Assembly (NCBI GenBank): GCA_018806915.1
Contig: JAGKQI010000006.1
Coordinates: 62,001 to 126,000 of the forward strand
From: Phytophthora colocasiae
Lineage: Eukaryota > Oomycota > Peronosporomycetes > Peronosporales > Peronosporaceae
Direction of reading: 5' to 3'
DNA length: 64,000 nt
Shown here: piece after piece, positions 45,040-57,662 of the stretch
Layout: each line of letters starts with the position of its first letter
Numbering within the stretch: position 1 is the stretch's first letter
Notes under the pieces: model-generated
Databases searched by the model: none
What the model was told of the DNA's origin: nothing
The model's input: the letters and a program-made list of their open reading frames with translations, nothing else
Made by a program: the position numbers and the translations under genes

Positions 45040-46053
45040 GAGCTGCGACGAAGTCAACGACCACCACGGATAACACACAGCCAACAGCTCCCGTGGACGA
45101 GTCTCAAGAGGATACTGCGTCGCAGCCGCCGAGGGTCAGCAAAAAGGATGAGGGTCCACCTCGAAGCGGGTTCAAACGACGCAGGAGCCGTCGCCTGGCG
45201 CAACTTAAGGATGCCGACGGGTCAAGTGACAGTGGAAGATGAATACGCTGGAAGCCCCATCAGTGCTGCTGCACTTCGTCACGTCTTTGGTGCTCGCAAG
45301 CGAATGAAGACTGATGAGTTCTCGCTGGCGAAGGAACTGATAGAGGAAGTCGAAGGACAACCGGCAACACTGTTGCTATCATCTGCCATGGCGGCAATGG
45401 TTACACCTCGCAACATCGCTGAGGCGAAGCAGCAGCCTGAGTGGCCCGAATGGAAGGCCGCAATCGAGAAGGAGCTTCAAGACCAAACGGCACTAGGGAA
45501 AGTGGTCCGCCGTCCTGTAGGCGAGAACATGATTTCATCGAAGTGGGTGTTCAAGATTAAGTTCAACTCGCGCGGTGAACTGGAACGGTTCAAGGCTCGG
45601 CTGGTGGCGCGTGGTTTTCTCAGCGATTTGGTATTGATTTTGTGGAGACGTATTCGCCGGTACTCAAGCTCACCAGCCTGAGGTTTCTCGCAACCTTGGC
45701 TGCACAATGGCAACGAAGACTCCGCCAGGGCGATGTGCCTAACGCCCTACTGAGGGCATGCCAGACTCGAGTGAGATCGCTTGGCTTCTCGTCAAAAGCC
45801 TGTATGGACTGAAGCATAGTGGACTGTTGTGGAACAAGGAGATTAACAAGTTCCTGCTGGAGTTGGGTTTCACACGCAGCAAACTGGACCCGTGTCTCTA
45901 CAGTTGTCGCCGCAACGGGAAGTTGATCGTGCTCGGACTATATGTCGATGATGTTGTTCTCGTGGGCGAGGATGATGCTGACAGTGACTGGGTTATGTAT
46001 CAGCTTGGACAGAAGTTCGACATCAAAGACATGGGTGACGTGTTTGCAAGCCG
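45040..46053 (+). pseudogene. pol: copia reverse transcriptase, truncated by gypsy insertion
   Basis: The integrase-RT linker (QPTAPVDESQEDTASQPPR) and RT follow in several frames: EWKAAIEKELQDQ, SSKWVFKIKFNSRGELERFK, KSLYGLKHSGLLWNKE and catalytic YVDD at 45951-45962 (intact). Frameshifts near 45225, 45625 and 45740 and a deletion around the AFLN motif break it. At 46054 the LTR of gypsy G3 begins inside DIKDMGDV, so thumb and RNase H are missing. Confidence 0.85.
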
Positions 46054-46552
46054 TGTCCCGTATCCGGGATCAAGGGTGGTGTTCCAGCTGCGTTGGACCC
46101 CGGTCGGGCTCCTGGAAGACCCAAGCGGCCTCGGCGTCTGGGTGGCTCCAGCCTTGGTACTGTTCCTGTGGTACTCTGTCCTGAGGGAAGTGCCGCCTTA
46201 CATTGATGGCGCTAGGTGACGACGTGGAGGTCCAAGTGTGGCGTGACGGAGGATAAGTGAGACTGAGTTCCTTGCGAAGTGAGACTGTAAGGACGGATGG
46301 CACGTCGACGGTGCCCGGTGAGTGCGAAAGGTGAGGTGTCACCCCTAAGGGCGTGGTACTATGCTGCGCTCTTCATTCTTTTCTATTTAGTTACGAATTT
46401 CCCTAGTCAAGTGAACAAGAACAAGAATCAACGTTTATTACATTTACTCAAGGACTTACACTTCTCTTCTTTACTCTACTTCTAGACCCCACTCAGGACC
46501 GCACTCATCTAACAGCCACAGGTACCGACCCCGACAAGGGAGGTGCGTGACA
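46054..46552 (+). repeat. 5' LTR of gypsy element G3
   Basis: 499 bp, TGTCCCGTATCC...GTGCGTGACA, beginning with a TCCCG/CGGGA hairpin. A TTTGGTGGAGAAG follows directly; the TGG at 46555 could start the primer-binding site. Confidence 0.95.
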
Positions 46553-46828
46553 TTTGGTGGAGAAGAAGGGTACCTGTTTGCTGGAGAAGGTCTCCGTCGG
46601 GAAGTAAGAGGGGTAAGGAAGTGCTCCAAGAAGAGGCAAGCAACTCCAGGGGGTGGAACGGTTCCGCCGGGTTGCGAACGTGTAAGAACCGACCAGACCA
46701 GTGCCCGAGAACGGTAGCAGAGGCTACTGAGGACCAAGTGCTGTGCGCTACTTATTAGAGTATATTCCCTGGGTGGGATCTAGGCTTACAAGGAAGAAGA
46801 AAAGCTCAAGGAGGACTACGTCGCTGAA

Positions 46829-49060
46829 GTGAAGATGGAGTCGCTAGAGCCAAGAGAGGCCCAAAGTGTGGGTCAAGCGTTCCCTGCAGGTACTGGGAAC
46901 GGAAGTGAAGAACGCTCCTGGGGCGCCAACACGCCGACGTCGCAGCGAAGCGTTCGAGAAGGACAGAGTGGTTCTCCAGACGTGACGACAGCGGCAGGTC
47001 TCAGCGCCGTGAGAACGAACGTGCTACAGTGGGCTGCTGGAGCCGGAGGTGACCAAGCGGAAGCGGCTCGAAGACGCCTAAGTGGAGGTGCGAGTACGGC
47101 TTCGTCCAGGACTGGAACGCCTCAAGCCGGGAACGCTTCGCGAAGCGTTCTTCCCCGTCAAGACGATCCGTTCGAGATGAAGCCCCCTGCTACGCAAATG
47201 ACGGAAGGCCCTGCTGGGAGTAGGCCCCAACGTACGGTTCCCTCACCAAGAAGCTACTACGAGAGGATGGGGTATCTACCCTCAGAACAAACCGTTCCGG
47301 CCTCATGGGCTCAGGGATACGCTACCTCCCCGGCTCAAGCGTTCCCTGGGGGAGCGTTCCGACCATCCATCCCGGCCTGGACTGGAACAAGTGAGTACGC
47401 TCCGCACTCAACGAGAACGCCTCAAACGAGAGGGGCTATAGCGAGTTACCGCAATGTTACGATGAAGGACCTTTCCAGTCCGGCGGTCTACGGACTGAAG
47501 GGCTTGTTTTCGACTCACGCTCGGACCCCGCCGGCTTCGTATATGACGACCCCTGCATACGCCGTCCAGACTCCCGTGTCGACTAGCGTTCCGAGAACAC
47601 TACCGCTGCATTATCCAGCCGTGGATCCACATCCGTTCTTAATGGTCTCGCAACCGTTCCCTGTGACGCAGACGCAGTCGGCCGGTTTGCCTCCTGGAGC
47701 CCTCGCTGCCTCGTCGGTTGGACAACTACGTCGAGAAGAGGCGCCGATACTACGGAGTCATGTCAGTGGAGAACGACCCAGGCCTCAGCCTGCAGTGACG
47801 AGTGCCTCTACGCCGTACCCAACCCAACCGTTCGGACCCGGAAGCGTTCCTATCTCCGCGTCGCAACGCGGGAGTTGGTCTAGGAACGCTTATGAACAAG
47901 CTTCACCTCGGTATGAGCACCCCGTGCCTTCGGGACGGCTGCAGCAAGCGCCGTAGGGGATGCCAACTAGTATCCGGAACGCTATAAGGATGCTACAACC
48001 GTTCTACTCGGACGATTCTACGGCAGAGCGAGCGGGAAGCTTTTGGGAAGCGTTCGAGCGTGCCACGGAGGGTTTGGATGACACGCTTCGGCTGAGTGCG
48101 TTCCGTGAATGTTTGAAGGGCAAGACAGGAGAACAGTGGTGGGTGCATTCGCGTATCGACGACTTTGACACTTTGAAGACCCGATTTTACAACCAGTTCA
48201 TCTGCCAGACGCCCCAGCAACGTATCGAACTTTTGAAGAAGACGACTCGGTCACGTGGGATGTCAGCCGAGGTCTGGGGAGACTTGATTTCAAGGTTGTG
48301 TGACGATGCTCGGTGCTATGACTCCGACATGCGGTACCAGTATTTCCTGTCAGGTCTACGCAACCGTGAGCGGAAGGCCACGCTCTCGAACGCTATGGTT
48401 GACTCGATTCCGCAAGCGGTAACGGTTCTGCTTTATAAGAACATGCATATTCCTGTGGAGAATGACGCGGACTTTGAGGACAACCCGCAGTCGAAGAGCT
48501 CTGAGAACGCTATGATGCAACAAATGCTCACGCTCATGCAGCAGACGCAGCACATGCTGGCGCAGCAACAGCAACAGTACGCTCAAGCAAGCGTTCCTCA
48601 GAACGCTACTCCGACGATTGCTGTGGCTCATTACGAGGACCCTGCGTTTGGGCACGCTCCGACTACCGTGGCGGCAGTGGCGCCTGAGACCCCTGTTAGA
48701 GGAATCCGCCAGGGCCCCGACATGCACACCCAGGAAGGTCAGGTCGTGTGTGGTCGCTGCCATACGCTAGGATGCAGCCGACTTAGCTGCCGTCGTGGTA
48801 ACGCTGTCTGCTCGAATTGTCAGACAAAAGGATATGTCTACGTGGAATGCGAGCAGCCCCGCGGGCAAAATCAATCGAACCGTTCTTCTCAGCAGGCCTC
48901 CAACCGTACCCAGAACAGTTATAGGCGTACCTGTTTCCTGTGTGATAGTCCTGACCATCGGGTGGCCAACTGCCCTACGAAGCTGCTTCTCTCTCGATTA
49001 TCTGCTCAAGAAAAGGCCGGGACCTCAGCTGGAGGGGACCCTGCTGCGAGTCGCCAATGA
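46829..49060 (+). pseudogene. gag: gypsy G3 gag, one in-frame TAG
   Basis: A Pro/Ser/Ala-rich N-terminal part (46829-47953) is joined in frame, across a single TAG at 47954-47956, to the capsid and nucleocapsid part (47960-49060): SFWEAFERATEGLDDTLRLSAF, GEQWWVHSRIDDFDTLKTRF and a Gln run. Of the zinc motifs, CFLCDSPDHRVANC is complete, while CSNCQTKGYVYVEC has Tyr in the His position. The TAG is followed by GGG, but nothing else shows programmed readthrough. Gag builds the particle. The ATG at 47960 could start a shorter gag by itself. Confidence 0.8.
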
Positions 49061-49174
49061 TGGGGGCAGGAGGAAGGGGAAGGGAGTGTCGACCCTTCTT
49101 CTTGTCTAAGAGATGACACACCTGGGAACGCTTCCGTGCAGGAACTGGGAGGAGTTGGAGCGTAACAGGATGAA

Positions 49175-51717
49175 ATGGGAACGGTTAACGCTGTGGAAAG
49201 CGTAGGTGAAGGGACTGAATTTGCTGTGAACGAGACGAATATTGAAGGAGAGAAGTGCGGAACGGAGTGTTCCATGGAAAATGGCGAGCGTGAAGACTCG
49301 CGTAGCTTTGGAAGGATTGAAGCGTACCAGGAAGAAGAAGTAACGGTTAACGCTTCGAGGAGCGTGAGTGAACGGACTGAAACGAATGTAAAAATGACGG
49401 ATAGTGAAGAAGAGAACGGGACGGAGCGTTCCGCTGAGGAAGATGAGCGCGAGAGCTCGTCCGGTGTTGAAAGAAAGAGTATTCCAAGGAGGAAATTTAT
49501 CTACGATCACCGCGCGGAGAATACGCGGGAAGAAGAGGATATGATGGCTGAAGCGTTATTACCATTAGAGAGTCGAGTAGCAGGGGCTACTGCGGAAGAA
49601 GAAGACTATTTTTGCGATTACTATGCCGACTACAAGGAGATGGCCAGCCTGAAAGAGGGACAGCCTGTCGAGGTGACGGCGTCCGCTAGGGTGGCGAGCA
49701 GCGTTTGCACGGAAAATAGGGAGCCGCATGAGGAAGAAGCCATGAACGGAGAAGAACGGAAAGAAGAGCACGGAGAACGGTCAACGAAGGAAATAGAGGG
49801 AAGTGGGAACGGTGGAACGGAGGAACAGTACCCCACAGAGGCCGAACGGGTGTCCCTGAAGCCAGAGGTTATTAGAGCTTTAGAGGAACGGTTCGAGAGT
49901 GATGTAAGCGCGGTACGAGTGTTGTTCCAATGGCCTCCCTACAAACCTACGCGGAAGCGTAAAGTTGTGCACGTGCAGTTCATGGATTCGGGTGGAAAGG
50001 GAACGGGAACGCTTCCAAGGATGAGGACTCCCGAAGAAAAGAAGCAACGGAAGAGCAAGAAAGGCCGCCTCCCGATCCCGGTGAAGGCGACAACGCGGCG
50101 GGGATTAAGGAAGAAACTATCTCTTCGGAGGACGCTGGCAGACTGGTTGAAATAGGCCTGCCAGAAAAGGAGAACGCTGTTGGCGGAACGGTTGGAACCG
50201 TTCCCGAGTCAGAGGACTCGACCAAAGGTCGCTGTGTAACGCCTGCGGTTATCGAACCCGAACCGCCGCCCGAAGAGACACCTGCTGCGGAGGGGCGCCC
50301 CAGTACTAGGCTCTTCACGGCTGAAGAATTGGACGCCCTGAAAGATGGAGCTGAGTCGCCCATCGACGAAGAGAAGGAAGAGTACGAGAAGGAGTTGGAG
50401 GAACGCTTATTCCCTCTGGATGAAGTCGAACTGAAGAAGCGCGTGAAGTCCAGCGCTGAACAGAAGAAGGAGCTGTCCTTGACGGAGTTGAGTTGCATTC
50501 TCAACATACCGGAAGAAACCCTTGAGAGGACGCGAGATTCTTCGCCTGGAGAACTGTCCACCCCAGAGTACTGGATAAGATGGTACGCTTCTACGCTAGC
50601 GTCGTCCGAAGCTGCCAAGCGTGCGAACCGAAACTTTAGTGAAACTCCGACCGAAGGGAACGCTGTGGCAAGCGTTCTTTATAACGCTGATGGGTATTTG
50701 GATGCGAAGGATTACCCTGGGAGAAAGAAGAAGCATCGAAGGTCTCGTAAGCGTGAAAAGGCTAGGGCGAAGAAGTTTGCGAAGCTCAAGGAGGAGGCAG
50801 ACCCTGTGACGATTCTCGACAACATTGGACTCCCTCTTGTGAATCGAAAGCCTAGAGAAATTATGGAACGGTTATCAAGCGTTCCTGAGAAGGCCCGTCG
50901 AAGCGTTCGACACCAGTGGAGAGGACTTATTCGACGGATCGTCCACCAACTAGTGTTCGAGGAGGAGACGCCTCGACCGTGCGGCACCTGCCAGATGAAA
51001 CTGAGTGACCGGAGGGATCCCCGCGAGAAGTATAGTCGGGAGTTCCTTCTGAAGGAAAAGGAGCTTGAAATCCGAGCAAGGGCGTACTTGGAGCGTTCTG
51101 TGGATCACTTGGAGAAGAGTATCGTGGACATTTTGATACAAGGAATCAAGTACCGATACGTGCTGGACTCAGATGGGATTCGCAGGAAGCTAACGGATCG
51201 TACTCCTACGTGTGAACTGTGTCGCATTTTGTCTAAGCGTTCTTCGCGACGTGGTCGTATCTGCAACGTCCGATTTGACCATTCAGCGTTACTAGCTAAC
51301 CGTTCCGAAGCGTTGGGAACGCTTAGCTCAAGTGAGGATCAGCCGGGAGGCATGTATGAGTACGCCCACGCCGTGTCAGATGCGACGGCCAAGGGTCCTG
51401 ATCGAAAGGAGCTTAACGAGGTGTCCGGCTCCGAAGTGCTCAGTGAGGATGGAGGCGACGCAGTCGTTCCAGAAGGCAAACGTATTATCGGTTCTGTGGG
51501 TGGGGTGGAGGCCGTCTCTACGGGCTATATCGACTGTCTACCTACCGCTATGCTCATCGACTCGGGAGCTGTTGCCAGTCTAATTGACAATCGCGTACTG
51601 AAGAGGTTGGGGATGACGGACGCTCCATTGGAACCGTACCCTCAGGAACTGAAAGGCGTGTCGGGTCAAGCGTTACGAGTTAACGCCTGCCCATGCGACT
51701 GGGGTCGAAGGAACTAA
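49175..51717 (+). pseudogene. pol: gypsy G3 pre-protease region and protease start
   Basis: The first frame (49175-50155) is very Glu-rich and unlike known domains; after a shift near 50085 a frame to 51717 continues with a basic Lys/Arg patch (RKKKHRRSRKREKARAKKFA) and two CxxC pairs about 95 residues apart (CGTCQ, CELCR) that might bind zinc. It ends in the protease active site MLIDSGAVASLID (about 51548-51590). A shift near 51690 moves the rest of the protease to the next frame. Only the protease is recognisable. Confidence 0.65.
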
Positions 51718-52199
51718 TTCGGCCGTTCGTGGTAATTGAGAAGCTGCATGTGGATGTGATCCTTGGAACGGACACGCTTAGAGCGTACCGAGCCGTCGTC
51801 GACCTGGATGAAAGTACGGTAACGCTTAAGGATACGGGAGAAGCGTTCGCCATCGGGTCGCCTCGGGTGGAGGAAATGTACACCACTCGTATTAGCTCTA
51901 CGGTACGGTTATGTCCTGGAGGGCAAGCTCTGGTGGTGACCGATGTGCAAGGAAAAGCAGCTGATGACTCTACGGTGCTCGTCGAAGGATATGTGGATTT
52001 GGATGACACCGTGAAGGTTGCTCGAACGCTGTGTACTGCTGTGAAAGAGGGCAAGGTCGTGGTGGAAGTGTGTAACGCTTCGGAGGAAGACGTGGTGATC
52101 ATTAAAAGGGAGCTACGGTGGTGCCGGCGACCGCCTTTGCTTACGAGAAGGACAATGAGGATGACAGGAACGCTTCCACAAGTGGAACGGATTGGGTGA
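51693..52199 (+). pseudogene. pol: gypsy G3 protease C-terminal half
   Basis: Continues the retropepsin after the shift: FVVIEKLHVDVILGTDTLRAYRAVV has the conserved hydrophobic-Gly motif of gypsy proteases. The tail up to 52199 (VRLCPGGQALVVTDVQ) resembles the usual linker to RT. Confidence 0.75.
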
Positions 52200-55100
52200 G
52201 TTCCGTGCTGGGAACGGTTAGTTCGCGTTCTGAACCGTCCCGAGATCCCATGCCTGCCTTGGATGAAGCGTTACGACAAGAGTTTAAGGTGGACTTTACG
52301 GGATCGAAGTTGAGCTCTGAGCAGCAAGGACTGTTCTCTTCTCTATTGGAGTCTTTCGCGGACATGTTCGTGGAAACCTCGATGAAGCCGGGTCGGACCA
52401 ACCTCCTAGAGTTCTCTATAGATACAGGAGACAGCGCTCCAATCAAGCAGAGACCGTACCGGGTTTCTAAGGCCGAAGGTGATGTGATAGATCCAGCAAT
52501 ACCTCGACTTGGGGATAATACAACCGTCCTCGAGCCCGTGGGCGAGTCCGGTGCTTATGATACGGAAGCCTGATGGGGGCATACGCTTCTGCATTGACTA
52601 CCGGAGGCTGAACGCCGTTACGATTAAGGACTGCTACCCGATGCCGCTTATTGATGACATCCTGGACGTTCTAGGGAACGCTAAGCTGTTCTCTACGATG
52701 GACATCGCCTCCGGATATTGGAACGTTCCGATGGCAAAAGGAAGCGTGGAGAAAACAGCGTTCACTTGCAAGTATGGACTGTTCGAATGGTTGGTGATGC
52801 CCTTTGGCTTATGCAACGCGGTGCCAGCTTTCGAACGACTAATGGAGAACGTGCTAGTAGATCTCAAATGGCGAACTTGCTTAGTGTATCTCGATGATTG
52901 TATGGTGTTCAGCGAGGACTTTCCTACCCACTTGGTACGGTTAAAACAAGTTTTGGAACGGTTCCGAGCGGCTGGGTTTAAACTCAAGATGAAGAAATGC
53001 AAGTGGGGACGCGACCAGGTAGCGTTCCTGGGGCATATAGTAACGCCTTCAGGGATACTGCCTAACCCGGAGAAGGTGAAGTCGGTGATGGCCTTGAAGA
53101 ACCCGCACGACTTGCATACCGTTCGAGCGTTCCTAGGACTGACGAGTTATTTCCGACGGTACATTCCGGGGTACGCTGCTATAACCGCTCCCATAGAACG
53201 CTTAAAAGGAAAAGGCGTTCCGTTCGAGTGGTCCGAGGACTGTGAGTCAGCGTTCCGACAATTGAAGCGGGGGCTGGTGGAACCCCCGATCCTAGTGTAC
53301 CCGGATTTCTCGAAGCGTTTCAAACTGTATGTGGACTCTTCCACGATGGCCATTGGAGCGTGCCTAATGCAGACCGTGGACGGACGGGAGCGTGTAGTAG
53401 CGTACGCGAGTAAATTGCTTGTGGGATCCGAGAAGAACTGGGTCAACAAGACCAACGGAACTTCAGAGATCGAATGTTGGGGGATCGTGTGGGCCACGAG
53501 GAAGTTGCGCTGCTACTTGGATCGTCGCGAGTTCGATTTGTATACGGACCACAAGGCGTTGACGTGGGTATTCGACGAGAAGAACCGTACCAGTAACGCT
53601 AAACTGGCACGCTGGGCGATGGAGCTCTCGCAACTACGCTTCAAAGTGTTCCAAAAACCTGGGACCGCGATGGGTCACGTGGATGGACTTTCACGGCTGC
53701 ACGCCGACACCATCAACGCCGTGACAATGGCTGACCTGCTGAATGACGTGCGCTCCGATGGGAACGGTTCTGAAGAAGAGAGAGAAGTTGGGAACGCTGA
53801 TCCGGGAACGGTTCCGGAAGTCGGAACGGTTCCGGTCGATGGAACGCTTCCTGCTAGAGACTCGGAAGCCACGCGAGAGAGACATGGTTCCACTGAAGTC
53901 GGGGGGTCCCACACGAACGCTCCCGAGGAACAACTGATGGTTTCGCCGGTGGACTTGTTTGGACTTCAGCAGGAACGCTTCGTTGAGGAACAGAAGCGTA
54001 CCCCTTGGATCATGGCGATGATTGCCTATTTGAAGGATGGGGCCTTGGCCCTCGATCCGCAGTTGAGGGCGCGGACGCTTCTTATGGCGCCTAATTATGA
54101 GGTGAAGAACGGCGTGCTGATGGGAAAAGTCTACCTCAAGGCTCGGTCCGGGCCTGCTAGCTCTATCGAAGTTCCGGTTATACCGTTACCGTTCATTTCT
54201 ACCGTTCTACACCACTGTCATACCGACGTGCTTGCGGCGCACGTAGGCGTTACGAAAACGCTGGACAAGGTTAGGAAGCATGCGTTCTGGCACGGATGGA
54301 AAAGTGACGTGGCTGAATACGTCAGGGAGTGCACGGTGTGCGGGAGTGGAAAAGGGTACCGTCCTTGGAAGAACGGTTTGATGCCGAGGATGCCGGTCCA
54401 AGAACTGTCGGGACCGTTCTCTCTACTGGTGGTGGACGCTATTGGACCGTTGGTCACCACGCCTCGTGGAAACAAGTTTATTCTAGTGTTCGCTGACTAT
54501 TTCACCCGGTGGGTGGAAGCGTTCGCTATCGGAGCTTTAGACACGGTTACGTTTGTGGAAACTATGGTGAACGAGGTCATTTCGAGACACGGAGTCCCGG
54601 AACGGTTGTTGAGCGACCAAGGGTCCAATTTCCTCTCTGAGTTGGCGAGATCTTTCTACGAGACGCTTGGTATTAAGAAGTTGTTCGGAGCAGCGTACCA
54701 CCCGCAGACCCAAGGACTTGTGGAACGCTTCAACGGAACGCTTATTGGAATGCTGAAAATGTTTGTGAACGAAGCGCAGACGGATTGGGATCTTTATCTG
54801 CCTCGGGTTCTGTTTGCGTACCGGACTTCCTACCATGAGTCGCTGAAGGACTCACCGTTCTTTAGCCTTTACGGCCGAGACCCCGTGCTCCCACTGGACC
54901 TAGCGTTCCTGAACACGGATAATAAGTGGAAGAGTAACGAAGTCGCCGCGTACCGTCGGCGCCTGTATCTCTCACTGAGGGATACTCGGAGGATGGTCGA
55001 GCGACAACTACTGAAGGCCCAAGACCGATATGTCCTCCGACCGGGCCGAGTGGAGACCAAGTTTGAAGTTGGGGGCCCGGTGTGGGTGTACCAATACTTC

Positions 55101-55433
55101 CGTGCTCGGCGAGGCGAACGCACGACCAAGAAATTAGCGTTCTCATGGCACGGTCCGTACCGTGTCGTGAGTACCGTGGGGGAGAACACTTATCGAATTG
55201 CGATCCCTTCGCACCCCAACCGTGTGGTGGGTATCAATGTGAATCGCTTAAAGCGTTTCCAGGGACGGTGGAGCCGACCGTTCCCCACCGAAGTACCGGA
55301 TGGGATCGTCAGCCTGCCGGGTGTCGACGATGAGGGTCCACTCGAGGAAGACGACCTCCCTTCTACGAGTTATGTGGAACGCTTGGTGATTGGGGGTGAG
55401 GAGACGGCGGACCAAAAGAAGAGGCCCCTATGA
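52118..55433 (+). CDS. pol: gypsy G3 pol: RT, RNase H, integrase
   Basis: A short frame (52118-52573) gives the RT entry (APIKQRPYRVSKAEGDVID); a shift near 52490 leads to an intact 974-codon frame (52509-55433). RT: SSSPWASPVLMIRKPDGGIR, CIDYRRLN, FEWLVMPFGLCNA, catalytic YLDD at 52887-52898. RNase H: Asp in LYVDSSTM, Glu in TSEIECW, Asp in LYTDHKAL, Asp in GHVDGLSR. Integrase: zinc finger HHCHTDVLAAH...CTVCGSGK, then DDE as VVDAIGP, LLSDQGSNF and GLVERFNG; C-terminal GPVWVYQYF and WHGPYRVV. All catalytic residues are present. No chromodomain follows. The nucleotide sequence is full of GGAACGGTT/GGAACGCT motifs, five within 53761-53851. Confidence 0.93.
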
Positions 55434-55439
55434 AGTCGG

Positions 55440-57356
55440 CTAGTCCCGGACCTTAGGCTTCTTGGCTGGCGGCTTCTCCTCCTCCAAGTCCGAGTGGGGT
55501 TCGTGGTCGCTCTGGGACACCTCATCTTCGTTGTCACTCGCGTCGCTGTCGTCTTCGCCGCTAGCTTCAGACTCCGGGCTTTCGCTGGATTGAGGGGAGG
55601 CCGGTTTATTGCTGGCGCCGGACGTCTTGTTCTCGGACTTGGATTTGGGTGGCGAGTTGGGTGAAGTCGAGGAAGTGCCGGATGAACCCGCTGGCGACGT
55701 GCTGCTCGACGACGGCTTCGGCTTGGAGTCGCTGACCGAAGCGCTCTTCGCGTTGGGGTCGCCCTTCGAAGCGTCCTGGGTCTTGGCGTCGTTCGCGACT
55801 TGTTGTGCTTCAGCTTCAGAGCTGGAAGCGTTCTTAGGAACGGTCGCAGTTGGGGTGGCCAGCGTAGGATTGGGCGCTGTGGGCTTGGAACTCTTGGAAG
55901 GCGTGACCGCCGTACCTGCAGAAGAATCTGGAACCACGCTGAGGTCGTTTGACCTGGTCTTGGCCGCCTTGGACTTGGCGGCCTTGTTAAACGTGGGTAC
56001 CCGCTTGCTTGCGTCGACACGTCCGGACCCGTACGCCGACGGACGACCATTGAACTCGAACGGGTCGTACGAAGATTTGACTTCCTTGGGATCGAAGGCC
56101 TTGACCACTGGTGTCTGGTAGGTGCCGTCCTGGAGTTGCTTGACGAGAACCCTGGCCAGAGCCACGATGTGGGTACACTTCCGGAGCAACGCCCACACCC
56201 CGTCCTTGTTGTTATTCGCCCATCCGGGGCGTGGCTGGCGGTCGGACTGGAGATCAATTAGGACGAGAGCGAGGGCTAGATCGTCTAGACGACTCTCGGG
56301 GCGACGGTGGTAAGGATCCAGGGCATCGGTCCACAACAACATATTGGTAACGCTTGAGAACCCTCCCGCGTTCAGGCTGAACGGGACCAAAGCGTTCTTC
56401 ATCTTGGTGCCGTACTCATTCACGTCGCGACGGCGGAGGAAAGTTAAACTTTCAATAACCGGACCGTGGTAGCCTGGCCCTCGAGACTGGTTACGCCCGG
56501 GTTGGCCTCCCCATCACATTAGCGTCGACGGGTCGTCGCAGTCCTCCATAAGTTCCAGGAAGTTGCCTTAGAAGCCCTACGTCTTGATACAAATGGAGAG
56601 GAACGTCACGCGGTGCGCCGTTGCCTCCATTTTCTGCTTACGACGACGGGTCTACAGGCGGCCTGGGTCTTGAGAGGAACGTGAAGCTGCCAATCGAAGA
56701 AGACTTGCCGGTCCCGATTCCACCATCGCCAGTGTGCCAGGTACACCTGTGGATACTCCTCGGGGTCGTACCAGAGACGAGAACCCTTCCAGGGAACGCT
56801 GACTGAAAGGCGGAACGGTTCATGCGGGCCACTCGACGATACAAGTCCTCCAAGTCGTCTCGTATCTCCTGGGGCGTCGTATCGGCCAACGCTTCCGTAA
56901 AATAATGAGTCTTCTGAGGCGACGGTTGCGGCGTCGAAGACCCACCGGAGGACCGTCCCTTTCGCTTCTTGGATGGCGTCACCTTGGAGTCCGAAGCGTT
57001 CTTGGGAGAAGACTCGGAGGACGAAGAGTTCTTGGGGCTGCTGGAAGTGAACCGTGGGTGGATTTCAGCATGCCGGCTGGCCATTTGACGCGTGGGCTTC
57101 GGGAGGATGAAAATGGGGCCGCCGAAGGCGTCCGGGCTGCGCCAGTCTTGTCGATTACGGCCTCAGCAATGTCGTCCAAGATGTCCAGTCCCGCCGAGCT
57201 CTCATTCACGCTCAGCACCTCTCGCATGTCCGACCAGAACGCTACTTGTGCGCTGACAGCGGCGGAGTCTTCTTCTTCGGAATCTTCCTCGGCGTAACGA
57301 GCCACGAGTCGCTTGAGCAGCTTGTGCTCGTCGTCCTGGAGGCGGGACTTGCCCAT
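55440..57356 (-). pseudogene. antisense gene of gypsy G3, Ser-rich nuclear-type protein
   Basis: The gene lies opposite to pol, ending 6 bp from the pol stop. The start is ATG 57354-57356 (GKSRLQDDEHKLLKRLVARY), then an acidic patch and VAFWSDMREVLSVNESSAGLD. A shift near 57075 continues with a Ser/Lys-rich part (SPKNSSSSESSPKNASD, KKRKGRSSGG) and the helix RDDLEDLYRRVARMNRSAF. A broken stretch near 56640-56430 follows, then a 327-codon frame (56423-55440): VTNMLLWTDALDPYHRRPES, GWANNNKDGVWALLRK, a long Ser/Pro/Ala tract, an acidic run and a basic end KPPAKKPKVRD that looks like a nuclear localisation signal. No family recognised. Confidence 0.65.
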
Positions 57357-57662
57357 GCTGGAGGACTGAGTGTCTTTGAGAAAGTTTCGGAATGGAGTAA
57401 GTGAGGGTGGTTCCTTCTGGGACCTGGCGCATCCAATTTCGAGGAAAAGAAACATCACTGGACCAATGGATTGGACTACTTTAAAGGCCGCCTGTTGAAG
57501 TTTCCGTAAGCTGAAACCTTGCTTCCGAGCGGCGTACCTCTGATGACACCAGATTGCCGTCACCGAATCTGGGGAGGTACTGGACGTGTTGAGATCATGT
57601 GCTGAATATGGAGTTCATTTCTCTTTTTGCGGTGCGGAGACCACACTGGAATTCGAACGCTC

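Larger units (their letters stand above)
42149..46053 (+). mobile_element. Ty1/copia element C2, internally inverted, 3' end lost
   Basis: Gag (plus), then protease-integrase on the minus strand, then RT (plus): the PR-IN block is inverted in place. Reading stops at 46053, where gypsy element G3 is inserted; beyond G3 (59216 on) I cannot recognise the rest of the RT or RNase H. Confidence 0.8.

Noticed and set aside
46070..46342. 90-codon minus-strand frame found in both G3 LTRs
   Set aside because: Present twice only because the LTR is; a chance frame in G/C-rich LTR sequence.
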